A stretch of 64,000 nucleotides of DNA from Anoplolepis gracilipes (taxonomy: Eukaryota > Arthropoda > Insecta > Hymenoptera > Formicidae), in NCBI RefSeq assembly GCF_047496725.1, contig NC_132979.1, forward strand, positions 327,501 through 391,500, given 5' to 3'. Numbering within the stretch: the stretch's first letter is position 1; each line of letters opens with the position of its first letter. Below are positions 22,516-36,100 of the stretch, piece after piece. The notes under the pieces are model-generated. The model saw only the letters and a program-made list of their open reading frames with translations. It did not search any database and was not told where the DNA came from. The position numbers and the translations under genes were made by a program.

Positions 22516-25500
22516 ATTTTTTGTTTATGAAAAAACATTACCAGTGTTTCTCGATACATAATAGAAGAAACTTGTGTTTGTATTATTAATTCTTTGATTT
22601 TACTATATGTACATGCAAATATATATTATATATATGTGCGCATATATCCTATTTATGTATAACATCTTATTTGATGTATGTGCAAGCAGTCGAGCATATA
22701 TCTCATACTAACAGTTGATTTGAATGGCTGTAATATTATCTTGGCACAGTAATTCTCATATTGTAAAAAAAAGAATTGATAAGAAAATAATATTAAACTT
22801 ATTATCTTATATTCAATAATTTTAAATAGTTTTATTTCATATATATATATATATATATATATGTATATGTACGCATACATACACATACATATACATATAT
22901 ATGTATGTGTATGTATATTATTATATTACAATTATATTCAGATATTGTACAAATATAATTGTTTAATAACGATATATATACAGGTGTTTATTTCCTAAAA
23001 AAAGAAAGAAAAAAAACAATCTGGAATTTTCAGGAATTTTTTTGTACCTGGCAAAAATCAAGGAATTCTGATGGAATGTTATTGCGAGTTTTTTAAAAGA
23101 TTCTCTCTTTGATAATTTTGCTGTTATACTATAAGCAGTTGACAATCTGTGGATAAGCCAAGTTGCGAATTGTGTGAATTATATGTATTGTAAATATCTT
23201 TCTCTCTTGCTGCTTATTTCTGTTTACATATTTAATGGTTTTAAAATATTGAAAATATGCAATACATATTCTTTATTGTAATTTTCTACGATAAGAAAAA
23301 TAAAGATGTTACGTAACTTAAAGATGTTTATTTTACAAAAGCTATTGAATTTTAGTATGTTTGCAAATTTAACACTTGAAATCTATGTAGCTTTGTGTAT
23401 TCTTCATATGAATGTGAAAAGCATTAGAAAATGTATGTAATGAGAAAAATCTTATAAAATTGCACCAAAAATCTTCTAAAATATTCTAATTATTTGAAAT
23501 TTTGTTTAAATTTTGAATAAATCCCTGCAGAAATAGAGAAATTTTTACAAGATTTGAGTGGACACCTTGTATAATATAGCTGTATAATACAGTTATTACT
23601 TTTTATTTTGAAAGTAAATACAGTTTAACTTTATAAGACCTATCAAGAGTTATATTTGTTACATATTTATTTCTTTCTAATCTGCAGTTATATTTTTGTA
23701 TTATGGGCTAAAGGCTGTATAAAACTCGTAAATGAATTTTAATTAACTAAAATTTTTTAATTATTTTAATTAAGGCTACCCCATTTCCTCATTGCAGCTA
23801 AATTACTTTTTTTTATATATACTATTTGCATTTTTATATATGGATTGATAAAATGTACTAAAAATTTTATTATTTCGCATTAATGAATGCATGTACAACT
23901 CAATCTGCATGTATCCAGCAAAACTGGATTTTAAGCTTTAACATTATTTATTAATCCATAAATCTTGAATCCTTAATATATTTTACCAATATACTATCAA
24001 ACATAAGTCATCATGACATATGAAAAAAACGAATTTGTCTTGACATATTTTGCAATAAAAAAATTTACACGTTTTTTTTGTTTTGCAATATTATAATATG
24101 AATGTAATGAGGAGTTTGGAACTTAAACTAAACAAACCCTTATAGAAATATTAACCACTCGTGCTTTTAATATTTTAATACTTTGCACAAAGTATTAACA
24201 TATTAGATTTAAAGTATTTTTTTCAACTATTATCTAATTATAGATGGGTTTGGAAATTGTATTCGTAGGATGAAATAGCGTTAATTGATGAATCACGACA
24301 AAGAAATCTTTGTCCTTTTTGTCTTGATTAGTTAATAAAATGTTACTTTATCTCAAGGGTAGAGGATTTCCGAACGCACTCTATATTATAATAATCATTA
24401 ACATGAAGTTAGTATTATTATAATTATATGTATAATACAATTATAAAATAAAATTCATTCGAAATTAGTTTTGCAGAGATGAATGAAAAATCGTCTAATG
24501 CATGTTTTTATAAAATAGGTCCTCTTGGCTATGAACGCTAATGTAGAAGATCGTGGCATCAAAGGAGATTGTACTCCCTTAATGGAAGCTGCTAGTGCAG
24601 GGCATGTAGATATTGTGAGTTTGTTGATCGCTCATGGAGCAGATGTCAACGCTCAATCTACGTCAGGTAAAATTACTAACACTAGCTGTTTACTTCTTAT
24701 TATATGAATATGATTTTTTTAAATTAATTGTGTTACATTTCTATTTGCAAATATTGTCAAGGTTAATTGATCGATAAGACTGTTATAAAATATTTGTATT
24801 TGAAGGTAATACGCCTCTCATGTATGGATGCGCCGGTGGACATGAGGAGGTTGTACGTGTCTTATTAGACGCGGGAGCTAATGTTGAAGATCATAATGAG
24901 AACGGTCATACACCTTTAATGGAAGCAGCGAGTGCTGGTCATGTTCAAGTTGCCAAGATCTTACTTGAACATGGTGCCGGCATCAATACTCATTCCAATG
25001 AATTTAAAGAATCAGCATTAACATTAGCCTGCTATAAAGGACATTTAGAGATGGTTCGGTTCTTATTGGACGCCGGCGCAGATCAGGTATAAATTATATT
25101 GTTTTATTTTCTTCTGGATATAATAAAATAACTATATGTTTAGAAAACTATGGTTGTATGTCGACAATAAGTTTGTCCCTTTTTCTAGTTTTCTTTTCCG
25201 TTCGTTGCATAAAATACTGTGCCATGAATACTGCGAAAATTATTTAGGAATTTCGGATAACACATGAATCATAAGATAATCCTCCACAATTTTTCAGCAT
25301 TCCAAAACCCATTAAAAAAATTATAACTTTTTCATGCCTTAATATAACATTAGAGTGAGAAATATTTTTATTATTCTTTATAGCTTACCTTTAAGGATAT
25401 ATTCAAAGGATTGAATTGATAATACAAATATTTAAAAATACATTTCTTGGTGTATTCCACTTGGCATTCTCAAATGCCTTCTCAAAGCGTTTTTGATTGA

Positions 25501-26322
25501 ACAATCAAGAAAAGTTTTAATTATTTAATCAGATTCGTCATTTATTGAAAAAGAAAAGCATTTGGATCATTGATGCGGATCACGGGCATTGATTAACACC
25601 GCCGCGTTTAAAGTGGTATTTGTTATATCAATGAAAGTGTATCTAAATTAAAGTATATTTAGTTTTTTGTTTCTTATAATAAATCTATTTTTCAAAAATA
25701 GGTTTCTAAAATTTTATTGTAATTTTTCGGATATAATCATATGACTAGATAAGTTCCTAAGCAAAACGAGAAATGTAAAATTACGGAAACGATGAAATTT
25801 ACTATTAATCTAATTAATTGTCGTTTATTAACATTTCGATGATAAAGCAATTGATTGAGACTAACAACTACATTATGGCATATTTAGTATTCCTCTTTCA
25901 TTAGTTCACACGGATGACATGGATCCGTACTTTAGTTATTTATATATATGTCTTCCATAAAGAATTATTTAAAAATACTACACGATACAAGTCGTTGGGA
26001 TAAAAATTTGTTTACTGTTTAGCATTATTGCTTCACTCTGAAAATCTTGTGTCCACGATGGTAAAAATCGGTAGTCAAACGTGTAGAGAAACGTGTAGCC
26101 AACAAAAGTGTCGCTTTTCTGTGAAAACTGCAAGCTGATTGGCTTCACATTTCTCGAAACGGAAACTGATCGAGCTTTAACAGCGACACAAGAGTACTGA
26201 TCTTGTTCAGGAAATGATGGGGAATTATTGTATTTCTTTAGAAAAATCTCTTTAGGGTATAGCTTTAGGACGTAGCCTAACAATGTATACTCCAGCTATT
26301 AATTGAAAAAAGATTAAAATCA

Positions 26323-26394
<72 letters not shown>

Positions 26395-28293
26395 GAGTCG
26401 CATATTATGTTTTTATGTTAAAAGTAATATAAAGTGTGAAATCTTAATGATAAGAGTTGTTCAAAAAAAGCAAAAACGAACTTTAAAGCTAGTAGATTTT
26501 TACGAACCGTTGAACTCAATTGTTTGACAAAAAGGGTCATATGATTAAAGATAAAGATGTCAATTCGTCACATGATCCTTTTTGTCACTGAAACAATTGA
26601 TTCTTTTTATCACTGAAACAATTGATTGTATTTCAGCGTTTCATGAAAATTCAGCTTAATTCGAGTCGCAATTCAGCCATTCGCATTTTTCATATTTTTC
26701 TAATACACAATTATCATTTTTTAGTGATTATTTATTAAGCTGAAAAGCGTAAAATGCTCACAAATACTTTAATGCCTCTGTTACGAATAATTGCTACGAG
26801 TATGTCTGGCATCTTTTCACAATATACACCCCTATTTCTTGTTTAATTATTTAATATTAGTATTATTGTGAATTTTCAGGAGCACAAGACTGACGAGATG
26901 CATACGGCACTTATGGAAGCTTCAATGGATGGTCACGTGGAAGTTGCCCGTTTACTTTTAGATTCAGGTGCCCAAGTAAATATGCCGACAGACAGCTTTG
27001 AATCACCATTAACATTAGCAGCTTGTGGTGGTCACGTGGACTTGGCTATGCTTTTGATCGAGCGTGGAGCGAACATCGAAGAAGTTAACGATGAAGGTTA
27101 TACACCATTAATGGAGGCAGCGCGTGAAGGACACGAGGAGATGGTCGCTTTACTTTTGAGTCAAGGTATATTAGATGGATTGTTAAAATACAATAAAAAT
27201 AAATCATTGGATATAAAAAGGTATAATAGATATAAGATTGATATAATGAAGATAAATAAATAAATATAAAAATTAATGTAAAGGTGCAAACATCAATGCC
27301 CAAACTGAGGAAACTCAAGAAACGGCGCTTACCTTGGCTTGTTGTGGAGGTTTTCTGGAAGTTGCTGATTTTTTAATTAAAGCGGGGGCAGATATAGAAT
27401 TAGGTGCATCGACACCTTTGATGGAGGCCGCGCAGGAGGGGCACTTAGATCTTGTGCGATATTTACTGGAATCCACAGCGGATGTTCATGCTCAGACGCA
27501 AACGGGGGATACAGCATTGACATACGCCTGCGAGAATGGCCATACTGACGTGGCTGATCTTTTACTGCAATATGGCGCCGATCTAGTATGCTTTTTTTTT
27601 TGTATTTAATTACAGACTTGCTAATTTTTTTAATTTTTACATTAAGTTATTTTTGTAATTTTCTTTTGTCTCTATATCGAAGTATAAATTATCTATATTA
27701 ATTTATTTTATATTATAGGAGCATGAATCAGAGGGAGGTAGAACCCCACTAATGAAGGCTTGTAGAGCGGGTCACCTGTGCACAGTTCAATTCCTCATTT
27801 CGAAGCGTGCTGATGTTAATCGACAAACAACAAACAATGATCATACTCCTCTTTCATTAGCATGCGCTGGTGGTCACCTTGCAGTAGTTGAATTGCTTCT
27901 AGCACAATCTGCAAATCCGTTTCATAAATTGAAGGTATGTTATATTTGAAGCATTTAAGTAAAATTAATCTATATTTTAAATCTATTATACATATATTGG
28001 AAAATACATGCAAAAATTTAATATAATATTGATAAGATTGACACATCAATAATATATTAATTTTTCAATCTGTCTTTTATTATAATAATGATGAAAAATC
28101 TCGATATATTTTTTACATAACTTTTATCAATATATAATCTAATGTATTATAGGATAATTCCACCATGCTAATAGAAGCGGCAAAAGGTGGACACACTGCT
28201 GTTGTTCAACTTTTATTGGACTATCCTCATAGCATTATGATGAGTGCCCCCCACAGCGCTGCCTCTGCACCTATGTTATTACCACAACAACAA

Positions 28294-28328
<35 letters not shown>

Positions 28329-28386
28329 TATAAATCATCAACAACACGTACCTCATCCTCAGCAAACATCTACGCAACCGCAGCAT

Positions 28387-28421
<35 letters not shown>

Positions 28422-30273
28422 ACAACAACAACAGACCACTGAGCAACAAGCGCAAAATCTCCAACTAAAACATAATACACAAAAGTCATTATTGAGAAAG
28501 AATCGATCAGTGACTATGATGCCTGATATGAGCCTTACTTCTGCCGAAGCGCAACAAGTTCGTTCGCAGCCTGCAGGAGAACCGGCCGCTATTACCAAGG
28601 ACGATACTAATATCCTCGATAAAGGCAGTGGAGGATTCACGAGTTTGTCAGAACCTAACATTAGTCTTAGTCCGACACCAACAGCGTCGACACAAGGAGT
28701 AAATGTCACCGAGAGTCGGAAAAATACTAGACAAGAACAAATCCTTCATAAACAACAAATACTTGAAGAATTACAAGTATGTTCTATATATTATTGCATA
28801 TTCTTATGATAAAATTCTTTGTTACACAATAAATTTTATGAATTGATAAAAAGGAAAAAGAAAGAACTAGAGAGAATACATAGAGAGATACATTTTACAA
28901 CCTTATTATATTTTGTCTCATCATGTTTTTCTTTTCTTTAAATTATATAATTATCTTGCAGAGGGTAGAACGAGAATTACACATTAAGGGTGCAGGACAT
29001 TTATTTTCGGGTCCGCGAAGTTCCATTGTAAATCAATCTCAACAACAACAGCAACAACAAGATCCTAGTGAAACCGAGGCATTATTACCAGGCGTGCTAA
29101 ATATTGATTTACCAGGTCAATCGACATCTCATGGTACTTTTTTCAATCTTATTCGTTTATTAAAAATGTTTTCATGGAAATACTTTCAACGTAATCATTT
29201 TGCTCAAAAGGCTTAGTTTGCAGTACAACTGGTATGACTGGCAATTCGTTGACATACCAAGGGACTAGTGATGCAGCGTTGGTGTGTAGTGCTTACATCG
29301 ACAGTAAGCTAATGGGAATGCAAGGTGCACACTATCCGAAGATAACTCCTACCGCAATGGAAACGTTTCCTACAGATACTTTTCCTTCTTCGCCTCCTTT
29401 GTCTCTTGCGTCGTTACCCGCTGCGACCGCCACTGCTATTCCACCGATTACCACTTCTTCAACAGCCACACCGAGTCCGCCTAGCATTTCTACTTCTCCA
29501 ACTATCATAGCCGTTTCTCAATCGCCTATTACCGCAAGCAGCGATGTCAGCCAAAATACCGCTATAAGCGATCGTCCAAAGGCCAAGCCTGTGTCTAAGA
29601 AAGAAGGAAAGAACATACGAAAAGCTACGTCCGGGTTGGGGATGGCGAAACTGCAACAGACACAGGCTACCCTAATGGCCGGACTTCAACAACAGTATCA
29701 GCAAAAGCAACGGCAGCATCCTTCTTACCAAGTGCAACAGGTCCAGCAGTTGCAGCAACTCAATCAACAATTACAACTTCAACTGGATCAAGTGCAGGTA
29801 GATTTTTACTTCCATTTTTATCTCGTTTCAGTTAGGTAAATTTTCAATAATTTAAAACTTCCATTTTCTTGCAGTTATATTGAATTATGACACAAACGCG
29901 ACGCGAGAAATTGTGTAAACTTTTCTTACATACGTCGAAATAAATTAGTTTTTTTAAATATGCTGCTATAGTTATTTATTTGTTTGATAATACGGATGGC
30001 AAAATGTATTGAAAACTTTTTTTTGTTATTCTGCATTAGTATGTATATATGATTTTTATCTTCGTGTGTCTTATGTTTCTGGTAAAAATAGATTTTGTAA
30101 TAATTGGTTGAGCTTTTTAAATTTTAGTTACACATTTATTAATCCATGAATCTCAAAAAGTGAGTTTATATTAATGAATGCAAGTGGCAGCATATGAGAA
30201 AAATCTATTTTAATAATTTATTACTTTATGATATAAGATATAAGTGAAAAATCTCAACACATAAGTTTCTTAA

Positions 30274-30328
<55 letters not shown>

Positions 30329-30944
30329 CTTTTTTTATAAGATACAACAATCTCAGCAACCACAATCGCAACCACAACAATCTCACCAACAACCTCATTC
30401 ACAACAACAAACGAATGTGATCGGTAATAGTACGAATAGTATATTGATGCCCACTCAACTGATATCGCACTTGCATCCTACGCATCACCATGTTCATAGT
30501 CAGGTATGTACTATTAAATTATTAGTTGTCGATATTTTCATTTGCATTAAAAAACACTTAATATACATTAAAAAAAAAACCATACATTTTTGACATAGCA
30601 ACCGGCTCAAGAAATTCTTCCCGAGCAAACGGATCCTGAATTAATGCGAAAATACAGAGAAAGTGCTTGTGCATTTTTTACTGGAGCTCAAAAATCTAAA
30701 ACTTTCTCCGCTAATGAAAGAGTGTTGAAATTGGAGGATGGCACAGATATTCCAATTGATGATGCGTTTGAAATTTTTCGCTCCATCAATTTCGATGATG
30801 CAGTTGATAGTAAATATTTTTTTTTAAACTTAAAAAATAAAATTATTGGTAAAAATAACTTTGTGTTCCTTTTTTTTCTGTATAGCAATAGAAGATCAGG
30901 AAAAACTTGAGTTGAAAAGATTGGATATGTCGAATAACAAAGAA

Positions 30945-30982
<38 letters not shown>

Positions 30983-33081
30983 GCAACATTTGCAGACTCA
31001 AATAGTACAGCAAAGTGGAAGTCCTCATGTATCTCAAGAATATTTCACTAGTCCTGTACTATCAGTACCATCGGTTTCTTTACCAACATTACCATCCCTG
31101 CAAGTGACCAGTGCTGGCGTCCAGATAGAGGCAGACATATCAGCGGGCTTACAATTAACTAGTACGCAACAGTTGCAAAATCCAGCGCTCAAGAATCGTA
31201 TAAGAGCTTTCGAAGAAGGTTTTCGTCAGGGTAGCATACACTTTCGAGAATGTATGCAGCATATTAGCAGCGATACCTTTCAACCTCAATTGTTGCTTCA
31301 ATCTTCTCAAATAAGTAAGTTCATAAAATGTTGTTAACACGCAAATGATGTCGCTAACAATTTTTGTTATGACTATTTTTAATTTGCCTTAATTTTCTTA
31401 CTATCCAGCTTTTCCTACGCAAACATTACCAGCCGTGAGCGGAGCAACAGGAATAATAGACAGTATACCGCCTCACCAGTCAAGCAGTTATGCACAATCT
31501 ACAACCTGTAGCGCTAATCAGGTTCAAGTTGCTACCCAGACCCAAGCTCCCGCTACTACAACTTCCTCGAGTATTGCCGCCGTTGATAAGAAACAGGTAT
31601 ATACTGCGCCAATAACCGGTAAGAGCAAGAAGACTAGATATCCTCTCTTGTCACAACAACAATCTTGCCAGCAACAACAAACTGCCAGTACTCAACAAAC
31701 CTCTAATTTTCCGGCGCAAAATTATCAACTGGACCCAGCGACAGGTGAGAAATATGATACAGTTTATAATTATCAATGTTAAATATAAATATACAATGAT
31801 ACAATATATTATTCCAACAGTTGGAGGATACACGACCAACCAAGTTCCACCTGCTCCATTTTCATGTATGGATGTTGATTCAGAAACTGATAGTAATCAC
31901 GACACAGCATTGACTTTAGCTTGTGCTGGAGGGCACGAAGATCTCGTTGAACTTCTTCTGAGCCGTGGTGCAGATATAGGTAGGTAAAATATCGCAATAT
32001 ATATATATATAGTATATTTATCAGTTGAACAACTTGATTATTGTAATACTTGAACATGTGAAAGCTTCATCATACGGGGAAATTTGATGATTTAATGAGC
32101 TATTGGATATAAAGATGTGTAATCAATATTTAATTTAATCATTATTTTCCCTAAACGATTTAACTTATGGAAAATATGTAAAGATATGTAAGGATGAAAT
32201 TATTAATTAAACACATAATATACAGTAAATATATAATATAGAGAAAGAGGAGAAAAGAAAAATATAGATATTCATATGATATTGTCAAGTTTTTATGAAA
32301 TTACAAACTGATATATAATTTTATTGCAGAACATAGAGATAAGAAAGGATTTACTCCACTCATTTTGGCTGCAACAGCGGGTCATCAGAAAGTGGTCGAC
32401 ATTCTGCTCAATCATGGTGCTGACATTGAAGCACAATCTGAACGTACTAAGGATACGCCATTGTCTCTTGCATGTAGCGGAGGCAGATATGAGGTAGTCG
32501 AATTGCTGCTTAATCGCGGCGCAAATAAAGAACATCGCAATGTTTCTGATTACACGCCATTGAGTCTCGCAGCATCTGGCGGTTACGTGAATATAATAAA
32601 GCTTTTACTCAGTCATGGTGCCGAAATTAATTCTCGTACCGGCTCGAAATTGGGTATATCTCCACTTATGCTTGCTGCTATGAATGGGCATACTGGTAAG
32701 AAATTGATTAATTAAAGAGAAATATTATGTCTAATCAATGATCCCAATTTGCAATTTTGTGTGTACTAAAGGAGTCTATATTTATATCTAATTATAGTAT
32801 CATCTATGTCTCTATAATTTGAACATTAAAAGTATGTACAATATAATTTGATTTTATTACAGCGGCAGTTAAATTATTATTGGATATGGGCAGTGACATC
32901 AATGCACAAATTGAGACGAACCGTAACACGGCATTGACACTCGCGTGCTTCCAAGGAAGACATGAAGTTGTTAGTCTTCTTCTCGATCGAAAAGCCAATG
33001 TTGAACACCGAGCTAAGGTAGCATATTTAACGTTAAAATGAAAAATATAATGTAACGTACACTCTTTTAATGTTATATAAT

Positions 33082-33112
<31 letters not shown>

Positions 33113-36100
33113 CCATCTTTTATAAAGACGGGTCTAACACCGCTAATGGAAGCTGCTAGTGGTGGTTACGTTGATGTCGGTCGCGTGTTACTTAGTAAAG
33201 GCGCGGATGTAAACGCAACACCTGTCCCATCATCTCGTGATACTGCCCTAACTATTGCCGCTGATAAAGGTCACTGCCGTTTCGTAGAACTCTTATTAGC
33301 GAGGTAGGTTTTCTATGTGTACATCCTATGCTATCGCATATTTGTAGGACCTATGATAACTAAATTTAAGTTAATTTTGTTTTTCAGAGGAACTCAAGTC
33401 GAAGTAAAAAATAAAAAAGGAAATAGCCCATTATGGTTAGCTGCAAATGGCGGACATCTTAGTGTCGTAGACCTTTTGTATAATGCAGGTGCAGATATAG
33501 ACTCGCAGGATAATCGTAAGGTATTGCGTGCGCCAATTTAATTAGTAAGAGGGTAATTTTATTTTTTTTCTAATCTTGAATAAATAGTAATTTTTTGTAA
33601 CAATTAGGTTTCCTGTCTGATGGCTGCTTTTCGAAAAGGTCACATTAAGGTAGTCAAGTGGATGGTGAATCACGTAACACAATTTCCGAGTGACCAGGAG
33701 ATGACGAGGTATATAGCGACCGTTAGCGATAAGGAACTCTTGGAGAAGTGTCAGGAGTGCGTGAAAGTAATAAGAGCGGCTAAAGAGACCCAAGCTGCTA
33801 AGGCAAACAAAAATGCTACCATACTGTTGGAAGAGCTAGACATGGAAAAGACGAGAGAAGAGTCGAAGAAAGCGGCTGCTGCGCGAAGACGAGAGAGAAA
33901 GAAAAAAAAGAAGCTGGAGAAGAAGGAGGAGAAACGTAAACTTCATGAAGAATATAAGAAGAACGAAACAACCTTCGAGGATAAAGACGAGAATGGAAAG
34001 AAATCGGGCGACGAGGAGTGCGATCGAGCGGACGACAGTGAACATGAGGGTGGCGACGAGAGAATGGAGAGCGTACCGTCGCCCATGAATAGAAGTCCGG
34101 AGGATCCTGATCGAGAGGAAGGTGACAGCGGAATAGATGCTAATAGTCAGGGTAGTTGTAGCAGCAATGACGTTAAGGCAAGAGAGAAGAAGAAGGATAA
34201 GAAGAAAAAAAAGAATAATGCTCCTAATAACAACGACAAGAATACATCTCCACAGCGTTCACCTAAAACACTTCTTACACAAAATAATAATTTATCACAA
34301 AACATGGCAACGTCGACCAAGTCTCAAAATAATACTTCAGAAAAGTAAGTAAAATCTTCTATTCACTTCCTTTTTGTTTTTTCTTTTTTCTTCTTTTTTC
34401 CCTTCTGTATCTGAAGAATTTCTCAAAACTATCGAGTATTATATATTAAAAGAGAAAAGAGAAGAAAGAATATTAAGAGAAAAGAGAGAATATTAAAAGT
34501 GAAAGTTGTTATGTTGAAAAATACATTTTGCATGTAGATATTAACCCTTTCTATACCAATGCCGACTATAATCTGCAGCCACTTAACGAATATCATCCCT
34601 CGTTTTAAAACGAGTTATCATACGAAATTATATTATTAATTGTCTGTTAATTGTTATCGATGATTTTTATTAAAGTTTTATTGCTTCATTGTTTCATTAC
34701 TTCTATTTAAATTGATTTATTAACTTTAATTCTGGAATTAGCAGTACAGAGAAAATTTACTCGCGAACACGTACGCGGCAAGGAAAGGGTTAAATATTAA
34801 TATATCTTTTTATTATTTTTCGTCGTATCGCTTGTTATGTACTTATAATGATTTTTATAGGAGAATTGTGACTAATATTGCTAGTGCGGTATCTGTATCC
34901 ACAACTTCAGTCACAACCAGGACCTCCACTACCGTCAGTTCTGATCGAAAACTGAAAGGTCAATTGGTTTTCGAATCCTCTAGGCATCCAGCTGATAGAG
35001 AAGATTTTGAAGCGACTGGTAATGAAACTTATGTCCCCGGCAAAGGGAAAAAATCTTTCACTCCGTACGAGGGAGATACTCTGAACACATTGACCAAGAT
35101 AAGCAACACTAGTCCCAAACAAAGCGGAAAGCGCGAGGAAGGATGGAAAGAGGTTGTACGAAAGTAAGATATGCCATGCTCTTAGAAGCATTACAGAGGC
35201 ATTTTTGTGTAAATTTATAAAGAAAAATAATTTTACTTTTACAAAGAACATGTATTTTTTTATTAATACACGCATCGTAATTTTCTAGGGGACAATCGGA
35301 TGACTCGGGAAGATTTATGAATTCGCCATTCCGTTCCAAAAAAGTATCCGTTCCACCGAACGCTATTAGCCGAGTGATAGGCAGAGGTGGCAGTAATATA
35401 AATGCCATACGTGTTGCAACAGGTGCACACATTGAAGTAGAAAAACAAAGTAAATCTCAAGGGGAAAGAATTATTACAATAAAGTAAGTATTGAACATTA
35501 TGTTTTACATACAAACGCAAATAAAAAGATTATTAATCTTTAAATTACTATATTACTTTTATTGTTATTACATTGTTTTTTTATTTCTATTATTTTTAGG
35601 GGATCATCTGAGGCGACAAAACAAGCTCATGCATTAATATCAATACTTATCAAAGATCCTGATGTGGATATTCAGCAAATGCTTCCAAAAACAAAGCTTA
35701 ATGTCATAACGACTTCCTCGTGGGACAAAACTGTTTCCGCACTTGCAGTAAGCATATAAAACAAATAAGCTTTATAAATGTAAAACAATTTAATAAGTTG
35801 ATTGTTCTCTTTTTTTTAGGGATGTAAAACGAAAATTGGATCTGTAAATAAACCATCTAATCTAGCATCCAGTACAACCACTAATCAAGTTAATAAACCA
35901 GGATATCCTTCAGGCGTATCTACTGTAAGCCAATTAGTTCCTCTTCGGTCATCGTCCACTATTAAGCTTGCTGGTGCTTTCTCTACTTCTTTACCACGTG
36001 CGACAGCACCTAGACTCGTAGCCGCAGGTAAATTAAATACGAAAAAAATAATTATATTTCAATATTCTGTATATAAGGAATTAGTATAAATATACTATAG

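Noticed and set aside
26325..26394. Periodic repeat as a CRISPR-like array
   Set aside because: Dinucleotide microsatellite without spacers in a eukaryotic intron.
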